DNA of 64,000 bases from Nocardioides sp. HDW12B (lineage in GTDB: Bacteria; Actinomycetota; Actinomycetes; Propionibacteriales; Nocardioidaceae), in the NCBI RefSeq assembly GCF_011299595.1, contig NZ_CP049867.1, positions 3,472,001 through 3,536,000 of the forward strand, in the 5' to 3' direction. Shown piece by piece: positions 8,620 through 16,110 of this stretch; position 1 is the stretch's first letter; each line of letters opens with the position of its first letter. A program made the position numbers and the translations under genes. The notes under the pieces were generated by a model, which saw only the letters and a program-made list of their open reading frames with translations, had not been told where the DNA came from and ran no database searches.

Positions 8620-10149
8620 ATGCGTCGTCAGGAAGCGTGGGACACCCTGCGCCACCTCGTCGTCGAGGGATCCCCGCAGCAGGCGGCCACGATGCTGTCG
8701 GCCCTGCTCCTCGGGTACGCCGAGCACGGTCGCGACCGCGCCGCGCTGCTGTGCGAGGTCGCCTTCGCCCAGCTGATGGCCGACGAGCCCGACGCCGCCC
8801 TCTCGACGGCCCGTCTGGCGATGGACGAGGCCACCCACCGCCGCTGCGCCGACGCCGTCGGCCCCCGGGCCCAGGCGGCCGCGACGCTGGCCCTCGGGCT
8901 GGCCGTGCGCGGCCCCGCCCCCGGTACGCCGGCCGCGACGGTGTCCGCCGCGCTCGAGTCGGCCAGCGACCTGCTGCTCGACCTCGAGGTCGACGACCCG
9001 GCCGCACCGATGACGACGTACCTCGTCGCCGAGGCCGCCCTGCTCAACGGTCGCTTCGTGGCCGCCGAGGAGGCCGCCTCCCGCGGACGCGCCGTCGCCA
9101 CCGGCGGCTCGGCCACCGACCCCCGCGACCCGATCGCCCTGGTGCTCAACGAGCTCGTGCTGGCGCGCTCGCTGGTGCTGCGCGGTCGCCGGCGCGACGG
9201 CGCCGCGCTGGCCTCCCTGGCCGCCGACCGTGCCGCCCGGATGTCGATGAGCGCCCTCGAGGGCGTCGGGCGGGCGCTCGAGTCCGTCATCGCCGCGGCC
9301 GCCGACGACCGCAGCGCCGGCCTGGAGGCCGACCGCCGGGCCCGCCGGGTCGCGACCCAGAACGGCAAGAGCCTGCCCGACATCGCCACCTGGTTGCTGC
9401 TCGGCTACGCCGCCTTCCTGCAGGGCCGTCACGCCGAGGCCACCTCGATCGTGGTGACGACCTGCGGCGGCAGCGACCTGCCGCGGTTGCCGTGGACCAT
9501 GCGGGAGGCGACCTTCGAGCTGCTGGCCACCTCCGCGGTGGCGCAGGAGCGCATCGACGAGGCGTCGGCCTGGCTGGCCCGCGCCAGCCGTGGCGAGACC
9601 GTGAGGCGGCCCGACCCGCGCACCTCCGCGGTCAGTGCGCTCGAGCGCCGCGCCGGACGGCTCCACGAGGAGTGGCCGGAGGTGCCCTCGGACGTGGACC
9701 TCGCCGAGGCGGTCGGAGGCTGGCACGCGCTGACGCCGCGCGAGCGCCACGTCGCCGAGCTCGCCAGCCGCGGCCTCAACAACCGTCAGGTCGCCGAGCG
9801 GCTGTTCCTCACCGAGCGCGCCGTCCGGCTGCACCTCGAGCGCGTCTTCCGCGTCATGGGCATCCACGGCCGCGCGATGCTGCCCGCCACGCTGGCCGGC
9901 ATCGTCGAGTCACGCACGCTCGCCCCTCAGGTCGCGCTGACCGACCGTCAGGAGGCCGTCGCGGCCAAGGTCGCCGCCGGTCTCACCAACGCCCAGGTCG
10001 CCGAGTCCCTCGGCATGAGCGTCAAGACCGTCGAGAAGCACCTGCGCGACGTGTTCGCCCGCTGGAGCGTCAACAGCCGCTCCGCGGTGGCCTCGGCCTG
10101 GCACGACTACGCCGAGAGCCGCGACCAGGACAGCGCCAACGCGTCCTGA
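8620..10149 (+). CDS. LuxR-family regulator with two tandem C-terminal HTH domains
   Basis: 509 aa. The ATG follows a plausible ribosome site (AGAAGGACAGCG). The first ~360 residues are Ala-rich helical repeats resembling the TPR region of LAL/MalT-type regulators, but no Walker A NTPase motif is present. The C-terminus carries two LuxR-type HTH units: residues about 368-428 (LTPRERHVAELASRGLNNRQ) and 438-492 (LTDRQEAVAAKVAAGLTNAQ, SVKTVEKHLRDVF). The second is the more canonical of the two. Tandem LuxR HTH domains in one chain are unusual. The signal and targets are unknown. It converges on fba across repeat copy D. Confidence 0.85.
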   Translation: MRRQEAWDTLRHLVVEGSPQQAATMLSALLLGYAEHGRDRAALLCEVAFAQLMADEPDAALSTARLAMDEATHRRCADAVGPRAQAAATLALGLAVRGPAPGTPAATVSAALESASDLLLDLEVDDPAAPMTTYLVAEAALLNGRFVAAEEAASRGRAVATGGSATDPRDPIALVLNELVLARSLVLRGRRRDGAALASLAADRAARMSMSALEGVGRALESVIAAAADDRSAGLEADRRARRVATQNGKSLPDIATWLLLGYAAFLQGRHAEATSIVVTTCGGSDLPRLPWTMREATFELLATSAVAQERIDEASAWLARASRGETVRRPDPRTSAVSALERRAGRLHEEWPEVPSDVDLAEAVGGWHALTPRERHVAELASRGLNNRQVAERLFLTERAVRLHLERVFRVMGIHGRAMLPATLAGIVESRTLAPQVALTDRQEAVAAKVAAGLTNAQVAESLGMSVKTVEKHLRDVFARWSVNSRSAVASAWHDYAESRDQDSANAS

Positions 10150-10162
10150 GCCCGATCCCCGC

Positions 10163-10226
10163 GAGGGTTGTGGACGCCTCACCAGGGGTGTGACCCATGG
10201 TGGGCGTCCATAACCCCGCGTTACAT
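10163..10226. repeat. Structured intergenic repeat, copy D (forward orientation)
   Basis: GAGGGTTG precedes a hairpin (TGGACGCC / GGCGTCCA outer stem, CACCA / TGGTG and GGGT / ACCC inner stem) and then the ATAACCCCGCGTTACAT block. It lies 13 bp after the LuxR-type gene and 32 bp before the fba stop, again between convergent genes. The inner stem differs from B and C in sequence but keeps pairing. Confidence 0.85.
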
Positions 10227-10258
10227 ACGGGTGGGGTCAGGGTGGGTGGGGGTGGGGG

Positions 10259-11287
10259 TCAGAGCTTGTGGCCGGTGGAACGCAGGTTCTCGCAGGCCTC
10301 GACGACGCGGGCGGCCATGCCGGCCTCGGCCGCCTTGCCCCAGGCGCGCGGGTCGTAGGCCTTCTTGTTGCCGACCTCGCCGTCGATCTTCAGCACGCCG
10401 TCGTAGTTGCTGAACATGTGGCCGGCGACCGGGCGGGTGAAGGCGTACTGGGTGTCGGTGTCGACGTTCATCTTCACCACGCCGTAGTCGAGGGCCTCGG
10501 CGATCTCCTGCGGGTCCGAGCCGGAGCCTCCGTGGAAGACGAGGTGGAACGGCTTGGCGCCCTTCTCCAGGCCGAACTCCTGCACGACGGCGTCCTGGGC
10601 GTCGCGCAGGACGGACGGGCGGAGCTTGACGTTGCCGGGCTTGTAGACGCCGTGCACGTTGCCGAAGGTCAGTGCGGTCATGTAGTAGCCGCGGTCGCCG
10701 TACCCGAGGGCCTTGGCCGTGGCGATGGCGTCCTCGGGGGTCGAGTAGAGCTTGTCGTTGATCTCGGCCTCGACGCCGTCCTCCTCGCCGCCGACGACGC
10801 CGACCTCGATCTCGAGGATGATCCGGGCGGCCTGGCAGGCCTGGTGCAGCTCCTCGGCGATCTGCAGGTTCTCGTCGAGGGGCACCGCCGAGCCGTCCCA
10901 CATGTGGCTCTGGAACAGCGGCTCCTGGCCGTTCTTGACGCGCTCGGCCGAGATCGCGAGCAGCGGCCGCACGAAGCCGTCGAGCTTGTCCTTGGGGCAG
11001 TGGTCGGTGTGCAGCGCGATGTTGACCGGGTAGTTCTTCGCGACCTCGCGGGCGTACGCCGCGAAGGCGGCCGAGCCGGCCACCATGTCCTTGACGGTCG
11101 GGCCGGACAGGTAGTCGGCACCACCGGTCGAGACCTGGATGATGCCGTCGCTCTCGGCCTCGGCGAAGCCGGCCAGGGCGGCGTTGAGGGTCTGCGAGGA
11201 CGACACGTTGATCGCGGGGAACGCGAAGGCGTCGCGCTTGGCCGTGTCGAGCATCTGCGCATAGGTCTCGGGGGAAGCGATAGGCAT
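10259..11287 (-). CDS. fba: Class II fructose-bisphosphate aldolase
   Basis: 342 aa. It is a zinc-dependent aldolase of glycolysis and gluconeogenesis. The zinc ligand block ALHTDHC is at residues 91-97. DGSAVPLDENL (about 131-141), GNVHGVYKPG and FHGGSGSD (about 255) complete the active site and the monovalent-cation/phosphate loop. Length and ends fit the long class IIA group. The ATG is preceded by AGGAGACCTCCCTC. A TAGGGT -10 box may lie at 11327-11332 on the minus strand. Confidence 0.96.
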   Translation of the reverse strand: MPIASPETYAQMLDTAKRDAFAFPAINVSSSQTLNAALAGFAEAESDGIIQVSTGGADYLSGPTVKDMVAGSAAFAAYAREVAKNYPVNIALHTDHCPKDKLDGFVRPLLAISAERVKNGQEPLFQSHMWDGSAVPLDENLQIAEELHQACQAARIILEIEVGVVGGEEDGVEAEINDKLYSTPEDAIATAKALGYGDRGYYMTALTFGNVHGVYKPGNVKLRPSVLRDAQDAVVQEFGLEKGAKPFHLVFHGGSGSDPQEIAEALDYGVVKMNVDTDTQYAFTRPVAGHMFSNYDGVLKIDGEVGNKKAYDPRAWGKAAEAGMAARVVEACENLRSTGHKL

Positions 11288-11405
11288 GAGGGAGGTCTCC
11301 TGGAGAAGGTCGGAGGGTCGCGCTTCACCCTAGTGGCTACCCACCGGTCACCGAAGGTGTGCCGACCGTGACAACGGGGCCGGGGGGTGCTTCCGTCTTG
11401 GTGTC

Positions 11406-12347
11406 ATGAGCCGACACCTCTCCGAACCTCCCTACGACGACGCCGAGCTGGCGGCAGCGATCGACGCCTCCTTCGGCGACGGCCCTGCCCCGGCGCCGCT
11501 CGACGAGCTGCTGCTCGCCGGACGGCGCGCCCGCCGGCGACGTACGACGACCCGGGCCGCGGTGGGCGGGCTGGTCGCGGCCGGCGTCCTGACGGTGGCC
11601 GCGGTCTCCGTCGGCAGCTGGGACCTGACCGGCGCCAGCGGGGCCGACGGCGGCGGCGACTTCGCCACCTCTCCCTCGGGTGCCCCGACGCCCGCACCCG
11701 ACGAGGCGGGTCCGACGCCGTCGGACGGCGTCACGACGGAGCCGCCGCCGCTGCCCGCCGGGCAGGAGCTCGGCCTGACCTTCGGCCCGGACGGCGCGCT
11801 GCGCGCCGACGAGGGCACGGTCGTCGTCCGCCGTCTGGTCGACCCGGTCGGTCTCACCGGGATCGGCGGCGCACGGCGGACCTTCGCCCTGGAGGTCGAG
11901 CGCGCGGGGAAGCGGTTCTGGGTCATCGCCCAGTGGTACGGCGACGCGGGCGAGATGATCTCCGCCGACCCGGCCGGCCAGGGGTTCGACCGCTTCGAGG
12001 ACTGGCTGGCCCACCGCAGCGACGCCATGCTGGCCGATGCCGACCCGTTCGTGGTGCTGCAGGCCGACGGCTCCTTGCGCCCCGCTGACGGCGTCGAGCT
12101 GCTCGCCCAGAAGCAGGACCTCGGCTTCGGGCCCCGCTTCTCCGGACCCCAGGACCGCACGGCCGCCGCCGAGGTCCGGGCCGACGGACGCCGGTGGTAC
12201 GTGCTGGTACGCGACGACGCGAGCAGTCAGCCGGACTACATCACGGTCGACCCGAGGACGAGCGCGGCGACGTTCGAGGGCTTCCTCCTCGAGGCAGCGG
12301 AGACGTACTCCGACGAGGCCGACGGCAGCAGCGGAGGCTACCGATGA
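11406..12347 (+). CDS. Single-pass membrane protein, probable partner of the SigE-type sigma factor
   Basis: 313 aa. The cytoplasmic N-terminus (residues 1-50) ends in a basic stretch RRARRRR, residues 51-70 form one membrane segment, and a Thr/Pro-rich linker leads to an extracytoplasmic domain of about 200 aa. Its stop overlaps the start of the downstream sigma gene (ATGA at 12344-12347). Topology resembles the partner at 1-591 of the other ECF factor. Anti-sigma function is plausible from context, but here the membrane protein precedes the sigma gene, the reverse of the usual order. No enzyme motif was recognised. Confidence 0.75.
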   Translation: MSRHLSEPPYDDAELAAAIDASFGDGPAPAPLDELLLAGRRARRRRTTTRAAVGGLVAAGVLTVAAVSVGSWDLTGASGADGGGDFATSPSGAPTPAPDEAGPTPSDGVTTEPPPLPAGQELGLTFGPDGALRADEGTVVVRRLVDPVGLTGIGGARRTFALEVERAGKRFWVIAQWYGDAGEMISADPAGQGFDRFEDWLAHRSDAMLADADPFVVLQADGSLRPADGVELLAQKQDLGFGPRFSGPQDRTAAAEVRADGRRWYVLVRDDASSQPDYITVDPRTSAATFEGFLLEAAETYSDEADGSSGGYR

Positions 12348-12850
12348 CCCCGGGCCGCCGGTCCGAGGACCGCGACGCCGCGTTCACTGCCTTCGTCGCG
12401 GCGCGACGTACCCACCTGCGGCGGATCGCCTACGCCACCTGCGGCGACTGGCACCGCGCGGACGACCTCGTCCAGACCGCGCTGGTCAAGGCGTACGTCG
12501 CCTGGCCGACGCTCCGCAAGCACGGCAGCGAGGAGGCGTTCGTGCGGCGGATCATCGTGCGCTCGAACGTCGACGAGACCCGCCGGCCGTGGCGTCGTGA
12601 GCGGTCCGGGCTCGACGGCCACGACCGCCCAGCGGCGGGCCCCGACGTCGAGGAGCGGTCGGCGCTCTTCGACGCGCTGCAGGAGCTGCCCGAGATGCAG
12701 CGCAAGGCTGTGCTGCTGCGGCACTGGCTCGGGCTCTCGACCGCCGAGACCGCGGCCGAGCTCGGCATCGGCGAGGGGACGGTGAAGAGCCACTGCTCGC
12801 GCGGCCGCGAGCGCCTGCAGCGGCTCCTCACCGAGGCCGACCTCACCTGA
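12344..12850 (+). CDS. SigE-family ECF RNA polymerase sigma factor
   Basis: 168 aa, starting at the ATG that overlaps the upstream stop codon. Upstream in-frame codons overlap the membrane-protein gene and were not used. Region 2 covers about residues 11-83 (FTAFVAARRTHLRRIAYATC, DWHRADDLVQTALVKAY). Region 4 covers about 108-162 (LQELPEMQRKAVLLRHWLGL, with HTH LSTAETAAELGIGEGTVKSH). This is the actinobacterial SigE-family layout of a compact ECF factor with a long linker. Regulon unknown. Confidence 0.9.
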   Translation: MTPGRRSEDRDAAFTAFVAARRTHLRRIAYATCGDWHRADDLVQTALVKAYVAWPTLRKHGSEEAFVRRIIVRSNVDETRRPWRRERSGLDGHDRPAAGPDVEERSALFDALQELPEMQRKAVLLRHWLGLSTAETAAELGIGEGTVKSHCSRGRERLQRLLTEADLT

Positions 12851-12861
12851 GACGACAGGGC

Positions 12862-13608
12862 TCAGCCGCGCCAGGGCGCGCGGGCGTCCGGGCTGTCACC
12901 GCCGGACAGGTCGGCGTGCTGCACGACCCAGGTGTGCATCGCGATCGCTGCCGCTGCCGAGGCGTTGATGGAGCGGGTCGAGCCGAACTGCGCGATCGAG
13001 AACGTCGCGTCGCAGACCGCGCGCGCCTCCGGTGACAGCCCCGGGCCCTCCTGGCCGAACAGCAGGCAGACCTGCCGCGGCAGCCGGAGGGTCTCCAGCG
13101 GCACCGAGCCCGGCAGGTTGTCGATGCCGAGCACCACGACACCCGCCTCGTGCATCGCGGCGGCCAGCGCCTCGGGCGTCTCGTGGTGGCGCACGTGCTG
13201 GTAGCGGTCGGTCACCATCGCGCCGCGGCGGTTCCACCGCCGCCGGCCGACGATGTGGACCTCACGTGCCAGGAACGCGTTGGCCGAGCGCACGATCGTG
13301 CCGATGTTGAAGTCGTGCTGCCAGTTCTCGATCGCGACGTGGAAGTCGTGGCGCCGCCGGTCGAGGTCGGCCACGATCGCCTCCATCCGCCAGTAGCGGT
13401 AACGGTCGACGACGTTGCGCCGGTCCCCCTCGGCGAGCAGGTGCTCGTCGTACACCTCGGAGCCGGGGCCCTCGGGCCGCGGCCCCGGCCACGGTCCGAC
13501 GCCCACCTCGGGCGGCCCGTGCGGCATCGGGTCGTACGGCGCCCGCCGGTCCTCGGCGGGCCGGTCCTCCGCGGACCCGTGATCCACCGGCTCAGGAGTC
13601 GACGGCAC
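12862..13608 (-). CDS. TrmH/SpoU-family RNA 2'-O-methyltransferase
   Basis: 248 aa. The SPOUT knot motifs are all visible: NIGTIVRSANAF (residues 101-112, motif 1), LLFGQEGPGLS (182-192, motif 2) and STRSINASAAAAIAMH (210-225, motif 3). The family uses S-adenosylmethionine to methylate ribose in tRNA or rRNA. The first ~50 residues are Pro-rich and probably disordered, so a later start is possible, but the ATG at 13608 overlaps the dedA stop by 17 bp, as expected for an operon with dedA and pyrE. The RNA target is not determinable. Confidence 0.88.
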   Translation of the reverse strand: MPSTPEPVDHGSAEDRPAEDRRAPYDPMPHGPPEVGVGPWPGPRPEGPGSEVYDEHLLAEGDRRNVVDRYRYWRMEAIVADLDRRRHDFHVAIENWQHDFNIGTIVRSANAFLAREVHIVGRRRWNRRGAMVTDRYQHVRHHETPEALAAAMHEAGVVVLGIDNLPGSVPLETLRLPRQVCLLFGQEGPGLSPEARAVCDATFSIAQFGSTRSINASAAAAIAMHTWVVQHADLSGGDSPDARAPWRG

Positions 13609-14287
13609 GACGCGAGGCTCGGATCGACCGGACCCGCTGCAGGACCCACCAGCAGACGAACAGCACGACGGCCGCGATGACGACCTTCTGGAAGGTGCTG
13701 GCGTACTGGTCGACGCGCTCCCACTGCTCGCCGAGCTGGTAGCCGGCGAGCACGAAGACGCTGTTCCAGATCAGGCTGCCCAGCGTCGTCAGCACCAGGA
13801 AGACCGGGATCGGCATGCGCTCGACGCCGGCCGGCACCGAGATGAGGCTGCGGAAGATCGGCACCATGCGGCCGAAGAAGACCGCCTTGGTGCCGTGGCG
13901 GGCGAACCAGTCCTCGCACTTCTCCAGGTCGCTGACCTTCACCAGCGGCAGCCGCTCCCACACGGCGTACATGCGTCGCCGCCCGAGGGCCGCGCCCAGC
14001 GCGTACATCATCAGCGCGCCCACCACGGACCCGGCCGTGGTCCAGAAGATCGCCTCGGCGATCGTGAACGACCCCTGGCTGGCGGTGAAGCCGGCCAGCG
14101 GCAGGATGATCTCGCTCGGGATCGGGGGGAAGAGGTTCTCGGCGGCGATGGCGATGCCCGCGCCGGGTCCGCCGAGCTTCTCCATCAGGTCGACGGCCCA
14201 GCCGGCGACGCCGGTGAGGTCCTCGCCGGGCGACGCGGTGGACCTCGCGACCGAGGTGAGCGCGACCGTCGCTGCTGCTGCGATCAC
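13592..14287 (-). CDS. DedA/SNARE-associated-family membrane protein
   Basis: 231 aa with a GTG start overlapping the pyrE stop (GTGA). The family contributes to membrane homeostasis, with members acting as lipid-carrier (undecaprenyl phosphate) flippases or transporters. Family blocks are visible: ENLFPPIPSEIILPLAGF with the conserved acidic and Pro residues, the FGRMVPIFRSLISVPAG motif with its functional arginine, and WNSVFVLAGYQLG. About five to six hydrophobic segments are present. The substrate is unknown. Confidence 0.9.
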   Translation of the reverse strand: MIAAAATVALTSVARSTASPGEDLTGVAGWAVDLMEKLGGPGAGIAIAAENLFPPIPSEIILPLAGFTASQGSFTIAEAIFWTTAGSVVGALMMYALGAALGRRRMYAVWERLPLVKVSDLEKCEDWFARHGTKAVFFGRMVPIFRSLISVPAGVERMPIPVFLVLTTLGSLIWNSVFVLAGYQLGEQWERVDQYASTFQKVVIAAVVLFVCWWVLQRVRSIRASRRAVDS

Positions 14288-14838
14288 AGCCCGAGCTCGT
14301 CCTTGCCGATGGCGAAGCGGTACTGCAGGCCCGCCTCCTCGACCTTCTCCGCGGCGCCGGTGTCGCGGTCGACGACCACCGCGACCGCCACCACGTCGGC
14401 ACCGGCCTCACGCAGCGCGGCGACGGCCTCGAGCGCGGAGCCCCCGGTGGTGCTGGTGTCCTCCACCGCGAGCACGCGTCGGCCCTCGACCGGTGCCCCC
14501 TCGATGCGCCGCTGGAGGCCGTGGGCCTTGCCCTCCTTGCGCACGACGAACGCGTCCAGGACCGCGCCCTCGGCGGCAGCAGCGTGCATCATCGCGGTGG
14601 CGACCGGGTCGGCGCCCAGGGTGAGCCCGCCGACCGCGTCGAAGGACAGGTCGGCGACCAGGTCGCGCATGACGCGACCGACCAGCGGGGCGGCGACGCC
14701 GTCGAGGGTGATGCGTCGCATGTCGACGTAGTAGTCGGCGTCCGCCCCCGACGAGAGGGTGACCCGGCCGTGGACGACGGCTTTCTCCTTCACCTGCTCG
14801 ATGAGGGCCTGCCGGTCGTCGTTCGCGAGGGTGGTCAT
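14284..14838 (-). CDS. pyrE: Orotate phosphoribosyltransferase
   Basis: 184 aa. It joins orotate and PRPP to give OMP in pyrimidine synthesis. The PRPP loop VLAVEDTSTTGGSA is at residues 122-135. The catalytic-loop region VVRKEGKAHGLQRRIEG (98-114) and the N-terminal SSGADADYYVDMR block fit OPRTase. It is first of a pyrE-dedA-methyltransferase operon with overlapping ends and is divergent from the aminotransferase gene. A TAGGGT box 8 nt upstream of the ATG suggests a leaderless transcript. Confidence 0.94.
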   Translation of the reverse strand: MTTLANDDRQALIEQVKEKAVVHGRVTLSSGADADYYVDMRRITLDGVAAPLVGRVMRDLVADLSFDAVGGLTLGADPVATAMMHAAAAEGAVLDAFVVRKEGKAHGLQRRIEGAPVEGRRVLAVEDTSTTGGSALEAVAALREAGADVVAVAVVVDRDTGAAEKVEEAGLQYRFAIGKDELGL

Positions 14839-14846
14839 GACTCGTG

Positions 14847-14890
14847 ACCCTAGTCGGCCACCCCTGCCGCCGGGACCCTCGCACTAGCAT
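14847..14890. promoter_or_regulatory. Divergent leaderless -10 boxes of pyrE and the aminotransferase gene
   Basis: On the minus strand TAGGGT (14847-14852) lies 8 nt before the pyrE ATG. On the plus strand TAGCAT (14885-14890) lies 7 nt before the ATG at 14898. Neither gene has room for a Shine-Dalgarno site between the box and the start. Confidence 0.45.
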
Positions 14891-14897
14891 CGCGACC

Positions 14898-16070
14898 ATG
14901 ACCCGCCGCCTCGCGAGACGTCTCCAGGACGTGCCGCCGACCGTCTTCACCACCATGTCGGCGCTGGCGCTGCGCACCGGGTCGGTGAACCTCGGACAGG
15001 GCTTCCCCGACGAGGACGGACCGCCGGAGGTCGTGCGGCGCGCGGTCGCGGCGCTGCAGGGCGGGCGCAACCAGTACGCCCCCGGTCCGGGCGTGCCGGA
15101 GCTGCGCCAGGCGGTGGCCGCGCACCAGCGACGTCACTACGGGATCGACCTCGACCCCGACCGCGAGGTGCTGGTGACCGCCGGTGCCACGGAGGCGCTG
15201 GCTGCCGCGGTGCTGTCGCTGGTCGACCCCGGTGACGAGGTGGCGATCGTCGAGCCGTTCTACGACGCCTACCTGGCGTGCGTGGCCATGGCCGGCGGCG
15301 TCCGTCGTCCGGTCCCCCTGCGGCGTACAGCGTCGGGGTTCCGCCTCGACGTCGAGGCGCTGCGCGCGACCGTGACGGACCGCACCTCGGTGCTGCTGCT
15401 CAACACCCCGCACAACCCGACCGGGGCCGTGCTGGACGCCTCCGAGCGGGCCGCGATCGCGGAGGTGGCGGTCCGCCACGACGTGGTGGTCGTGGTCGAC
15501 GAGGTCTACGAGCACCTGACCTACGACGGCGTCCGGCACGCCCCCTTGGCGGCCGAGCCGGGGATGGCCGAGCGCACCCTCACCATCTCCAGCGCCGGCA
15601 AGACCTTCTCCCTCACCGGCTGGAAGGTCGGCTGGGCCACCGGCAGCGAGGAGCTGGTCACCACGGTCATGGCGGCCAAGCAGTGGCTGACCTTCACCAA
15701 CGCCGCCCCGCTGCAGCCGGCGATCGCCTACGCGCTCGACCACGAGGACGAGGCGGTGGCCACGCTGGCCGCCGACCTCGCCGTACGCCGTGACCTGCTG
15801 TGCGGCGGGCTGGCCGAGCTCGGGCTGGACCCGGTGGTGCCGCAGGGCACCTACTTCACCCTCGGCGACGTCCGGCACCTGGGGTGGCCCGACGGCGAGG
15901 CGTTCTGCCGCGCGCTGCCCGAGCGGGCCGGGGTCGTCGCGATACCGGCGCAGGCGTTCTACGACGACCCCGCCGACGGCCGTCACCTGATCCGGTGGGC
16001 GTTCTGCAAGAACCGCTCGTCGATCGAGCGCGCCCTCCACCAGCTCGCCCGGGCGGACCTCACCGCGTAG
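14898..16070 (+). CDS. PLP-dependent class I/II aminotransferase (DapC/YbdL-like)
   Basis: 390 aa from the ATG at 14898, chosen because it follows a -10 box and begins the family fold. Fold type I motifs: the LGQGFPDEDGP block at 32-42, NPTG at 173-176, Asp201 and Tyr204 (VVDEVYEHLTYD), and the Schiff-base lysine Lys235 in SSAGKTFSLTGWKVGW. Close families are N-succinyldiaminopimelate aminotransferase (DapC) and methionine/kynurenine aminotransferases. These share motifs, so the substrate is left open. Confidence 0.85.
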   Translation: MTRRLARRLQDVPPTVFTTMSALALRTGSVNLGQGFPDEDGPPEVVRRAVAALQGGRNQYAPGPGVPELRQAVAAHQRRHYGIDLDPDREVLVTAGATEALAAAVLSLVDPGDEVAIVEPFYDAYLACVAMAGGVRRPVPLRRTASGFRLDVEALRATVTDRTSVLLLNTPHNPTGAVLDASERAAIAEVAVRHDVVVVVDEVYEHLTYDGVRHAPLAAEPGMAERTLTISSAGKTFSLTGWKVGWATGSEELVTTVMAAKQWLTFTNAAPLQPAIAYALDHEDEAVATLAADLAVRRDLLCGGLAELGLDPVVPQGTYFTLGDVRHLGWPDGEAFCRALPERAGVVAIPAQAFYDDPADGRHLIRWAFCKNRSSIERALHQLARADLTA

Positions 16071-16110
16071 CGGCCCGAGGTCGGGCGCCCGAGGGACCAG
16101 CCCCTGCCGA

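Noticed and set aside
6651-10226. Recurring peptide SITPRYM in several frames
   Set aside because: It is only the translation of the conserved DNA block ATAACCCCGCGTTACATG of the repeat element, not a protein motif.
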